DNA of 34,736 bases from Syntrophaceae bacterium (GTDB lineage Bacteria; Desulfobacterota; Syntrophia; Syntrophales; UBA2185), in assembly GCA_003142295.1 (NCBI GenBank), contig PLLV01000235.1:33856-68591 (forward strand), in the 5' to 3' direction. Numbering within the stretch: the first letter of the stretch is position 1; each line of letters begins with the position of its first letter. A program made the translations under genes and the position numbers. The notes beneath the pieces were generated by a model that was given only the letters and a program-made list of their open reading frames with translations, was not told the origin of the DNA and made no database searches. Shown in pieces: positions 26,982 to 34,736 of this stretch.

Positions 26982-27177
26982 GTGTCATCTTCTATCAGTA
27001 TCATTGGTCAACCTACGGTACTTATCATACCATATTCTTAAAGGGGAATGCTGCTATTTTCTTGTTAGGAAAATACCTCAAACATCAGCGCGGAGCTTTC
27101 ACTTATTTCCCGTCATACTTTGCGATAAAGGACAAGACGGAAAAACCGATGCCGGACCAAAATAATGTCTCTGCACC

Positions 27178-28050
27178 TTACTCATTGGGATTATAGAGTC
27201 TTTCCTTTTTCGGCGCTATCCCTTTTTCCTTTGACCTCGTTTCTACGAACCAGTCTATCAGCTCTCGGGCAATACTTATCTTGCCGGGTATGGTCGGGAG
27301 TCTTTCAGGATCAAACCAGCCTGCATCAGCGATCTCCGCCTCGTCAATCTTGATCTCGCCGCTCTCATATTCTGCGGTGAAACCTATCATCAGGGAATCA
27401 GGAAAAGGCCAGGGCTGGCTTCCGAAATAACGGATATTCTTGACCCTGATACCGACCTCTTCATCTATCTCGCGTTGTACCGCTTCTTCGAGCGTTTCGC
27501 CCGGTTCGACAAACCCTGCGAGGACGCTGTACAGCTCTGAAGTGAATCGTTTAACCCGTGCTAGGAGCACCCTATTCTCCCTTTCTACAAGAACGATGAC
27601 TGCAGGAGAGATGCGGGGGAAAATCAATAATTCGCAACACGGGCACTCTTTGGCGATCATGCCTCTTGCACGAATCGTTTCCATTCCGCAGTACCCGCAA
27701 TATCTTGTGGTCCTGTCCCACTCAATCATATGCACCGCTTTCATTGCTATCCTGTGGAGGAATTCTTCAAGGCGTCCGTAAAGATACCTTAACCCGCGAA
27801 AAGCCATTTTGTCGGGAACAGAAGCGGTCTCGGAAATCTCAGTACAATAGCAGTGGCGTCCGGCAAGGGTCCCAAGATACCATTCCCTGATCGGTTCTAA
27901 CCCGAGCTCCGCCGGATTTGTGAAACACGGGACAGAGATTTTTTCTCCTGCCTCTGCAACCATCATCTTGTCGGACATAAACACGAACCACCACGCCGGT
28001 TCTAACTTTTTCGGCGGCGCTTCAACTGAAGGGATAAGTCTATTTTCCAT
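27178..28050 (-). CDS. nudC: NADH pyrophosphatase (Nudix hydrolase with zinc ribbon)
   Basis: YCGYCGMET...CPCC; Nudix box GFVEPGETLEEAVQREIDEEVGI; followed by SQPWPFPDSLMIGF. Confidence 0.95.
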   Translation of the reverse strand: MENRLIPSVEAPPKKLEPAWWFVFMSDKMMVAEAGEKISVPCFTNPAELGLEPIREWYLGTLAGRHCYCTEISETASVPDKMAFRGLRYLYGRLEEFLHRIAMKAVHMIEWDRTTRYCGYCGMETIRARGMIAKECPCCELLIFPRISPAVIVLVERENRVLLARVKRFTSELYSVLAGFVEPGETLEEAVQREIDEEVGIRVKNIRYFGSQPWPFPDSLMIGFTAEYESGEIKIDEAEIADAGWFDPERLPTIPGKISIARELIDWFVETRSKEKGIAPKKERLYNPNE

Positions 28051-28131
28051 AGTTTAAATTTTAGCCTTTTTTCCTATTTAGTTGTGAAAAAGATTCGAGG
28101 ATTCCGATGCAGATAATTAGTTTGACTGCTT

Positions 28132-28656
28132 TCACATCAGTACTTTCGAGAACACCAGCTTATCATCACCGATTCGGTAAAAATCCTTGATACGTGCCGC
28201 CAGTTGGTAACCGTTCCTCTCATAAAACCGTATGGTTGCGCCGTAAGATTCCTGCGATGACGTCTCAATGAGGAGCATGCGCCCGCCTTGCTTTATGACT
28301 TCATGTTCGACATATTCCAAGAGATAGCGTCCAATTCCCTTCTTCTCGGCCGCTGGATCGACTACGATCCAGTACAAATCATATACGCCCTGCGTCAGGG
28401 GAATCGGACCGTAACAAGCGAAGCCCCGTAACATGGGATTGCTCTTTCCGTATTCAAGGACGGCGAAGATGTAGCCGCTCGCATCTCCTTCTTTAATGGC
28501 CTCATCAACCAGTTCCAGCGCAGTCTCTATCTCGACATCATTGAATTTGCCCGATGAAACAACCATCTCTTCGATTCGGGATCTGTCGCGCGGTTCCAGT
28601 TGACGGATTCGTTTCTCTTGATCCACTTTTCTTTCACTCCGATACCGTGGCATCAT
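28132..28656 (-). CDS. GNAT-family N-acetyltransferase
   Basis: YWIVVDPAAEKKGIGRYLLEYVEHEVIKQGGRMLLIETSSQESYGATIRFYERNGYQ. Confidence 0.92.
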   Translation of the reverse strand: MMPRYRSERKVDQEKRIRQLEPRDRSRIEEMVVSSGKFNDVEIETALELVDEAIKEGDASGYIFAVLEYGKSNPMLRGFACYGPIPLTQGVYDLYWIVVDPAAEKKGIGRYLLEYVEHEVIKQGGRMLLIETSSQESYGATIRFYERNGYQLAARIKDFYRIGDDKLVFSKVLM

Positions 28657-28839
28657 CTACACACCCGAAGCTATATTTGACAGCTTAATCCCAAGGATAA
28701 GGTTACACATAGTTTGCTTCCCCGATCCTTGTACCATATTTTAAACAAGAAAACGTCGGTTATCAATTGTGCGGCCTCAGCCGTAATCCGTGTCCCAAGA
28801 ACGTCGATAAGGCAAACGATTGCGAATATCATGGAGGGA

Positions 28840-29355
28840 TCAGTTCTTCACGACTTCCAGAGCCAGATCGATCTCATCCGCTTGAGACTTCGCGGGGCTC
28901 CAGCGCAGCTTCCATTGATGCTTTGGTGTTTGCCGCGGCGTGGCGACATCCGGAGTGCGGTATTCAGCCCACGCGACAAAATCGAGCCACCAGTCCAGTA
29001 CCGCCTTGTAACCCCACAGGTGAACCTTGCTGGCCACACCCGGGTGCGCAACAAGCAACAGGTCATATACATCCCATTTGACTGCCTCTCCGGGCTGTAT
29101 GGATTCCACGATTTTTGATCGGGAGAGGGCATCAGTGGCATCATGAATTATACCGCGTTCTTGCGCAAACGTGGCATGCGGAACAACACCGATCAATGTC
29201 GCATGGCCGGTATTCGCCATCGAGAGCATCGCCCGGGTAAACGCAATCTCTCTGCCCCCGTTCACCTGAAGTTTTGAAGGAACCGCTTGCAGGAAAATCT
29301 CCAGGCATATTTCTTGGCTTTTCGTCTTGGTTTCCGCAGCCTTTGTGTCTGGCAT
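28840..29355 (-). CDS. hypothetical protein
   Basis: 171 aa ORF with GGGAG SD; no family recognised. Confidence 0.65.
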   Translation of the reverse strand: MPDTKAAETKTKSQEICLEIFLQAVPSKLQVNGGREIAFTRAMLSMANTGHATLIGVVPHATFAQERGIIHDATDALSRSKIVESIQPGEAVKWDVYDLLLVAHPGVASKVHLWGYKAVLDWWLDFVAWAEYRTPDVATPRQTPKHQWKLRWSPAKSQADEIDLALEVVKN

Positions 29356-29903
29356 AATTGCATACTCCCTTCTGACTCATTGCCGATCTGACATTTTGTT
29401 CAAGGTATTTCTCAAGAAATCTACGGCAATTATCGGCATGGCTTAGTCAAGGCGCTACCCACCTCTTAATCATATAACCCATCCTAACTACTTTTACCAC
29501 ATTTTGAGAGAGACTCATGACATTTTATTCCATCGCGCTGAACTGTTCTCATTTGCCGGAGGTGCAACTTTTCTGCTTATCTCCGGCAGATATATCGGGT
29601 AAATCTTCAGGCCATCTTCTCGACGAGCCTTCCCAGATAAAGGCGGATTCTTTGCCGATATTTATCGTGTATTTCCTTGAGATCCTCTTCACGATTTGTC
29701 CATCTTTCATTCTCCCTTCGGTTCAGCTTTTTGTTTCTGCGCGTTTTTTGGCTTTCACACATTTGGACGAAACGGGAACCAAAATTGCGATCGAATATTG
29801 GCAGGAAAAGAATTCTCATAAGAGAGATAAGGCAGGGTCAGAAACGGCATTGCCTTTTTTATTGCTGAATTTTAACGCTTACTGTGCGGAAGATTAAGAA
29901 AAT

Positions 29904-30713
29904 CTAAGGCGTCCTGGTGAGGCGGAATCCGATGTAGCGGGTCATGCCGGCCGGGTTGGAGTATAGACGATGAGCCGAACGGCTGTACTTGGCGCCGTCG
30001 CTCCAGCAACCGCCCCGCATTACCCTGTACGTACCCGATGAAGGGCCGGAAGGATCCGAAAGGCGGCTCCTCCAGGAATAATCGTCGAACCAGTCCTGGC
30101 ACCATTCCCATACGTTGCCGTGCATGTCGTAGAGACCCCACGCGTTGGGGGCAAAACTTCCGACGCGTACCGTCTTATCCCTGTATTCTCCCTTCGGACA
30201 GCCGGAAAGAGGGTAATTGCCATTATAGTTCGCCTGATCCGTGGAAAGACAGTTTCCCGTATAGAAGGGTGTTGTCGTCCCAGCCCGGGCTGCGTACTCC
30301 CATTCCGCCTCTGTGGGCAGTCTATACTTGTCTGTTCCCTCCGTCTTGTTGAGCTTCCGGATAAAGTCCTGGGCATCGTTCCAGGAGACCTGCTCTACAG
30401 GACAATCATCGCCGCAGTTCTTAAATTCTGAAGGATTGTTCCCCATGACCTTCTTCCATTGTCCCTGGGTAACCTCCGTGGTCTGCATGTAAAAGGGTTT
30501 GCTGATCTTGACCTTGTACTGCTTCTCATTACTCGACCGCTCCGGTTCATTGTCAGGTGATCCCCTCTTAAAAGTCCCCGCCGGGATGAGGACAAACTTC
30601 GCTCCGATGGTGGGGCTCGTGAAAACCTGTTCATCTGCTGCCAGGTATGAGAGAGGAATGAACAAGGCAACCAGAAAAAAGATCAGGATAATTCGCAAGA
30701 AGGCATATTTCAT
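29904..30713 (-). CDS. SUMF1/formylglycine-generating-enzyme-like domain protein, secreted
   Basis: FVLIPAGTFKRGSPDNEPERSSNEKQYKVKISKPFYMQTTEVTQGQWKKVMGNNPS...RLPTEAEWEYAARAG...GLYDMHGNVWEWCQDW...RVMRGGCW...GFRLTRTP. Confidence 0.93.
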   Translation of the reverse strand: MKYAFLRIILIFFLVALFIPLSYLAADEQVFTSPTIGAKFVLIPAGTFKRGSPDNEPERSSNEKQYKVKISKPFYMQTTEVTQGQWKKVMGNNPSEFKNCGDDCPVEQVSWNDAQDFIRKLNKTEGTDKYRLPTEAEWEYAARAGTTTPFYTGNCLSTDQANYNGNYPLSGCPKGEYRDKTVRVGSFAPNAWGLYDMHGNVWEWCQDWFDDYSWRSRLSDPSGPSSGTYRVMRGGCWSDGAKYSRSAHRLYSNPAGMTRYIGFRLTRTP

Positions 30714-30929
30714 CGGCTTGTACTCTTACTTTAAAATTCGATGCCCCTCTTATACATTAACCGTGCACAAATCACAAGACATGTTGTAAATCTCTATTTG
30801 ATATGTTTAATCGACGGACATATTTAGAAAAACAATGCTTCAGAAATTATCAGATCGTTGATTTCATCTACAACTCAGCGACTTTCAATTTGGAATTTAG
30901 GTAAGGATTATTGTATGTAACCGGCATTT

Positions 30930-31136
30930 TTAGAGCAGACAAAAGTCGATGTGCAGATCGCCACAATCGAGATACAGATCAATTACCTGCTGAAGATAAG
31001 GTCGCCAGAATCCGTACTGCCGGGAGAAATCCGCATCATAGATACGGACAAAGGTTTCAAAATAGTCCTCCACGCAGCGGTAATAATCGGATAACTGCGG
31101 GTTCCGGGGACGATAAGCAGCGGCAGGAGCGGACAT
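30930..31136 (-). pseudogene. N-terminal fragment of an IS91-family transposase
   Basis: YRPRNPQLSDYYRCVEDYFETFVRIYDADFSRQYGFWRPYLQQVIDLYLDCGDLHIDF matches the conserved N-terminus of IS91-type transposases; intact SD (AGGAG) and ATG; ends abruptly before the zinc-binding cysteines. Confidence 0.75.
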
Positions 31137-31278
31137 GACTTCTCTCCTTTGAGAAAATCAAACCGCTCTACAATAGAATCATTCAAGGCTACAGCACAGC
31201 CCTTCCTATTTTCAGGCTTAGTAAATTTCAAACCTTCTATCGTTGCACCGGCCATCAGCCCGGCATGGCAGTCTCCTG

Positions 31279-31953
31279 CTATTTCACGGTATACCCGCGG
31301 CCATCGAGGCAGGCACCCATCGCCCGCTGATAGTCCGCGTTTTTCTGGGTCATCTGAGCCTGGGGGATGCCTCCGGGCGGCTGAGTCGGATCATAGCCAG
31401 CCTGGCCCACACCCCAGCGGTGGCATTCGTATCGATCATTGGCCTGCTGCTGTTCGCTTTGCCCTTTGCGTGGATAGATGAACAATTGTGCTGCTGACGG
31501 TGGTGGCTCAATAACGTCGCCTTTTGGCGGTTCAACTACCATATAGCCGTCCGGGCTTTGAGCGTAATAGGCTTCGTTGGCATAGTAGTAAGGCATGCCG
31601 CCTACCCAGATAGTCGTGTAATACGGAGGCAAAAAAGGGACTACAATACCGATCGGGGGAGCAATGATTTCGAAGCGCGGACCATAAGGACGGTACCAGA
31701 CCCCTCCGAAGAAGAAGAGCCGCGTCCCGCGGTGAACCACAACGTGGTGGCCTGTGGGCAGCGCATCAACGAAATGGCCGCGAGAGGGATAGTGATGGTT
31801 ATGATTATAACGCGAATCCACGAATTCGTGAGCGCGGAAATCCCGCTGATCTGCGTTCACCACCTGCATGAACCCGAACAACACGACGGCTAAGAACATT
31901 GCCAACATGAGGCCTACTGTAAAGAATCGACTCCTATTGAGAATATATGACAT
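31279..31953 (-). CDS. secreted hypothetical protein with a C-terminal region shared with the next gene
   Basis: Signal/TM N-terminus; C-terminal IYPRKGQSEQQQANDRYECHRWGVGQAGYDPTQPP...DYQRAMGACLDGRGYTVK; SD GGAGG. Confidence 0.8.
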   Translation of the reverse strand: MSYILNRSRFFTVGLMLAMFLAVVLFGFMQVVNADQRDFRAHEFVDSRYNHNHHYPSRGHFVDALPTGHHVVVHRGTRLFFFGGVWYRPYGPRFEIIAPPIGIVVPFLPPYYTTIWVGGMPYYYANEAYYAQSPDGYMVVEPPKGDVIEPPPSAAQLFIYPRKGQSEQQQANDRYECHRWGVGQAGYDPTQPPGGIPQAQMTQKNADYQRAMGACLDGRGYTVK

Positions 31954-31995
31954 GACTATTGCCTCCGTAAACTCAGGATAGAATCTTATTGTCCC

Positions 31996-32619
31996 TCACT
32001 GAACGCTATACCCGCGGCCTTCAAGGCAGGCAGACATGGCCCGCCGGAAGTCGCCCGCATTGCCTTCATATCGAGGGTCGAGCGCTTGATCGCGGTTGGC
32101 ATAGGCTTCCTGCAATTGCTGGGCATACTGCTGTCTTGATGCGTCTGATGCAGCGCCGGCAACGGCCCCCGTTCCTGCGCCGATCAATGCACCGCCCGCT
32201 GCGTGTCGCGGTCCGGCTATTAACGCGCCGAGCACCGCACCTGCCACAGCGAGGACGGCGGTATCATGACCGGGTGGGGGCATGGGCACCACTTTAACGC
32301 GCCTCTGAGGCGGGATGGACGACTTACTCGGATCGAAGCCGGTTTGTGTCATTGCCCAGTTGTAACATTCATAGTGGTCACGTGACTGTTGCTCGGTTGT
32401 CTGGCCGGCTTTCGGATAAAAATAGACTTGGGTAATGGGAGCTCTTGGGCTTCCGCCGGTATCTCCGGGCATGGGTCGTGAAACCTCGCGATACGGCGCA
32501 GGATAACATCCGGCCAACGCCAAGACTGTGAAGACAAGGAAAAGCCGAAGACCAGCTCTTGATACCCGCTTTTCAGGTACATGTTTGTCTGTCAACACCT
32601 TACTCATTGACATCATCAT
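31996..32619 (-). CDS. glycine-zipper lipoprotein-like hypothetical protein
   Basis: Lipobox-like LALAGCYP; FYPKAGQTTEQQSRDHYECYNWAMTQTGFDPS; AVLAVAGAVLGALIAGPRHAAGGALIGAGTGAVAG; DFRRAMSACLEGRGYSVQ; SD AAGGAG. Confidence 0.85.
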   Translation of the reverse strand: MMMSMSKVLTDKHVPEKRVSRAGLRLFLVFTVLALAGCYPAPYREVSRPMPGDTGGSPRAPITQVYFYPKAGQTTEQQSRDHYECYNWAMTQTGFDPSKSSIPPQRRVKVVPMPPPGHDTAVLAVAGAVLGALIAGPRHAAGGALIGAGTGAVAGAASDASRQQYAQQLQEAYANRDQALDPRYEGNAGDFRRAMSACLEGRGYSVQ

Positions 32620-33391
32620 TTACATTCTCCTTCGTAGCGGAACGCCACAAAAACCATCGAGACAAAGAGGACGGCTACTCGCGTTACTGCTAATTTCTTT
32701 ACTCTTTTCATGACCATTAAATCTGTTTTATGCATCTAAAGCAAAGGGTGTGCCAATTTAATCATGTTAGAGTGTAACACATTGAATTTAAAGAAGCATT
32801 TTTCATTTACGGGAGATCGGGACAATTCTCTCCCGGACAAAAGGTGGATAGAAAGTATACGATTTAAATACCCACCTGTGAACAAAATATCCACCCGACA
32901 ATGGAAAGTCAATGGGGGCAAACTTGAATTCAGGCTGCCCGCATGTAATCGTGAAAAGCCAAAAAAAGTGGAAAGATACGAATATCTATGTGAGAAAAGG
33001 ATTGTTTTTTTCCAATTTCATTAATATTAAAAATTTAAATGTATAGAAAATGAGATATTGTAGAGGTGTGTCATAGGTTAGGTGCGTAGAATCTGCATTG
33101 ATACAACATTCACACATTCCGCAAAAAATCCTGATCATTTCTGTCGATGTAATCTTTTTGCTGAATAATTAAATTTCAACAGTACCCTATTCATGACTAA
33201 ATAATTTTAAGTGGATACTTTTTATTCAATTGGATATTACAGTTGCATACTTATTATCCACTTTCATCCTTGATGGCGCTAAGAAAAAGGATTAAAAAAA
33301 CACAACGATTTGTAGATAATCAAGTTATATGGATAGCCTAACGGGTATGAAGCAGTTTTTCACATTCATATTCTTTGAAAGTTGATTCACG

Positions 33392-33715
33392 GTGCGATAA
33401 CAACCAGCCTGAAGTCGGTTGTAAGTCACGAGAGAAAACAAATCCCGAAAGGGAGGGATGAAACAGAGTGTCGGCCTAAGGGTTGTAGGGTCGCCAGCAA
33501 ACTGAAAGATGGCAATTTTAAGATTCTTGCTTACACCTCCTACTTATCATTTATGGTAAGTGGTAATCATGATAGGTGTTATAGAGGCAAGGCAGGAGAA
33601 CGGGCTTTCACCTGGGTCATAGAACCCTTCTTGTAGTGTGTTCCCTACAAGTCAGCAAGTTTAGGTTCAAAATTGAGGTGATGATTACCGCTTGGAGTCA
33701 TCTTAATGAACATCC
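33392..33715 (+). ncRNA. probable 5' fragment of a group II intron RNA (domain I region); right boundary uncertain
   Basis: Begins GTGCG; ACAACC-AGCCTGAAGTC-GGTTGTAAGTCACGAGAG, ATCCC-GAAA-GGGAGGGATGAAACAGAGTGTCGGCC, GGCAGGAGAACGGGC and hairpin CTTGTAG-TGTGTTCC-CTACAAG resemble group II domain I order. No recognisable domain V or RT ORF downstream. Confidence 0.55.
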
Positions 33716-33722
33716 TCAAGTC

Positions 33723-33759
33723 CCCTCCCATATCGATTGCTATTTCCGATATGGGAGGG
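33723..33759. repeat. perfect 13-bp-stem hairpin
   Basis: CCCTCCCATATCG (33723-33735), 11-nt loop, CGATATGGGAGGG (33747-33759). Confidence 0.9.
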
Positions 33760-33802
33760 CTCAGATGCATCTTATTGTCTTGTCCAGTTTTTGGGGAGAG
33801 GC

Positions 33803-34044
33803 TCACATCTCGCGAATTGCAGAAATAAGCTGTTGATATCCGTTAACATAAGTTTTCGTCTCGAAGGCATCCATATTATCTACGTTCCGGATGAATAACC
33901 CGATCAAGCGGGGGCCAAAATCTCCGATGAGACCTGCCAGCCTCTCCATGCTGTGCTTCTCAAGCAGATCAACGATCTTCATCTCATGGCGAGGGGAGAC
34001 CATCCCTGCCACATAATCAAGCCCGATAGGATAAACAGGTGTAG
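33803..34044 (-). pseudogene. internal fragment of a radical SAM / B12-binding-domain protein gene
   Basis: SPTPVYPIGLDYVAGMVSPRHEMKIVDLLEKHSMERLAGLIGDFGPRLIGLFIRNVDNMDAFETKTYVNGYQQLISAIREM resembles the N-terminal B12-binding region; lacks the N-terminal strand and all downstream radical SAM sequence. Confidence 0.55.
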
Positions 34045-34046
34045 GA

Positions 34047-34316
34047 CTATTTTTTCCAGAAGAGGTCGGCTTCCTTCTCCATGTTGTGCAAGCGGGTATA
34101 ATAGTCCGGGAATTCATTCAGATGGGCCAGGGCGATCTTGCCAGTGGTCAGCGGATCGTCGTTGGTGACGTTGGTTTCCGGACTACGCAGGCCGTGTTCC
34201 AGCTCCACGTCCATGCCCATGCGGAATTGCTCCACATCGAATTTGCTCCAGTCGAGTCCCAGTTTTTCCCCAATAGCTTTGGCTTCCTCGGCGGTAAAAT
34301 CCTTCTTGCCTGACAT
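34047..34316 (-). CDS. DUF5661-like small protein
   Basis: MSGKKDFTAEEAKAIGEKLGLDWSKFDVEQFRMGMDVELEHGLRSPETNVTNDDPLTTGKIALAHLNEFPDYYTRLHNME; SD GGAGGGGA before ATG 34316. Confidence 0.85.
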   Translation of the reverse strand: MSGKKDFTAEEAKAIGEKLGLDWSKFDVEQFRMGMDVELEHGLRSPETNVTNDDPLTTGKIALAHLNEFPDYYTRLHNMEKEADLFWKK

Positions 34317-34682
34317 ATGCAAATCCCCTCCTCTATTATTTATTGATTGACCGGCATCGTAGTGTTAAACGGCCTCCCCTCCTTCCCGTCTTTCTTGCGC
34401 GTCTTGGGTCGCAGAAACATGACGCCACATTGCACGAGCGACGTCAGGCCGTAAAGGGGGTAGGTCTGCACTACAGGCCAATTCCACAAACTCGGCCAAT
34501 GAAATCAACCAGCGACGAGCCAAGACCCGACCCAAAAAGCGTTCCCTGCAGGCGAATTGCGAAAGTCGAGCTAGCATATGGAGGTTGATCTTGGCGCATT
34601 CCTCGAACTACGCCATCTTCCGTGAGTCGTTATCGAGCAATGAGTGCGATTTTTCGGGACGCACGACCAGAATCGACCGACC

Positions 34683-34736
34683 TCAATGCGCGATCAACAT
34701 CAATCCCGCAATGCCGATAACGAACGCAAGTATAGC
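34683..34736 (-). CDS. 3' end of a probable membrane protein, truncated by window edge
   Basis: Open minus frame from the edge: AILAFVIGIAGLMLIAH*. Confidence 0.3.
   Translation of the reverse strand, partial: AILAFVIGIAGLMLIAH

Noticed and set aside
29517-29897. Overlapping small ORFs on both strands (29517-29897 +, 29607-29819 -)
   Set aside because: No convincing SD or family for either; low-complexity charged composition.
30983-31255. 90-aa minus-strand ORF overlapping the IS91 fragment
   Set aside because: Out of frame with the recognisable transposase sequence; no motifs.
32764-33024. 86-aa plus ORF in the AT-rich region
   Set aside because: No SD and no motifs; judged non-coding.
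33382-33636. 84-aa plus-strand ORF
   Set aside because: Coincides with structured group II intron-like RNA; the translation has no protein features.
34365-34577. 70-aa minus ORF overlapping an 81-aa plus ORF
   Set aside because: Neither frame has a recognisable family or clear start; left unannotated.

Overview
Bacterial window; gene families and repeat types suggest an anaerobic, deltaproteobacteria-like genome, but that is inference. Main blocks: (1) a branched-chain amino acid ABC transport operon (livK-cupin-livHMGF). (2) A 497-bp direct repeat carrying a Zn-ribbon/J-domain protein gene, intact on the right and truncated on the left, with a higBA-like toxin-antitoxin pair between the copies. 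(3) A corrinoid uptake/salvage locus: cobalamin riboswitch, tonB, btuF, btuC, btuD, second cobalamin riboswitch, btuB-like receptor, CbiR-like TIM-barrel protein, cobQ. The second riboswitch overlaps the 3' end of btuD. (4) typA/bipA flanked by two related 58-bp palindromes. (5) An AOR-family tungsten oxidoreductase, an RNase D-like gene, a TPR protein, a cNMP-binding protein, nudC, a GNAT and a SUMF1-like protein. (6) An accessory right end with a MITE-like element (5-bp target duplication), an IS91-type transposase fragment, two tandem small envelope-type paralogs, a probable 5' fragment of a group II intron, and a radical-SAM/B12-binding gene fragment. No tRNA, rRNA or CRISPR array was recognised. 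All family calls were made by eye from translated motifs; no searches were run.
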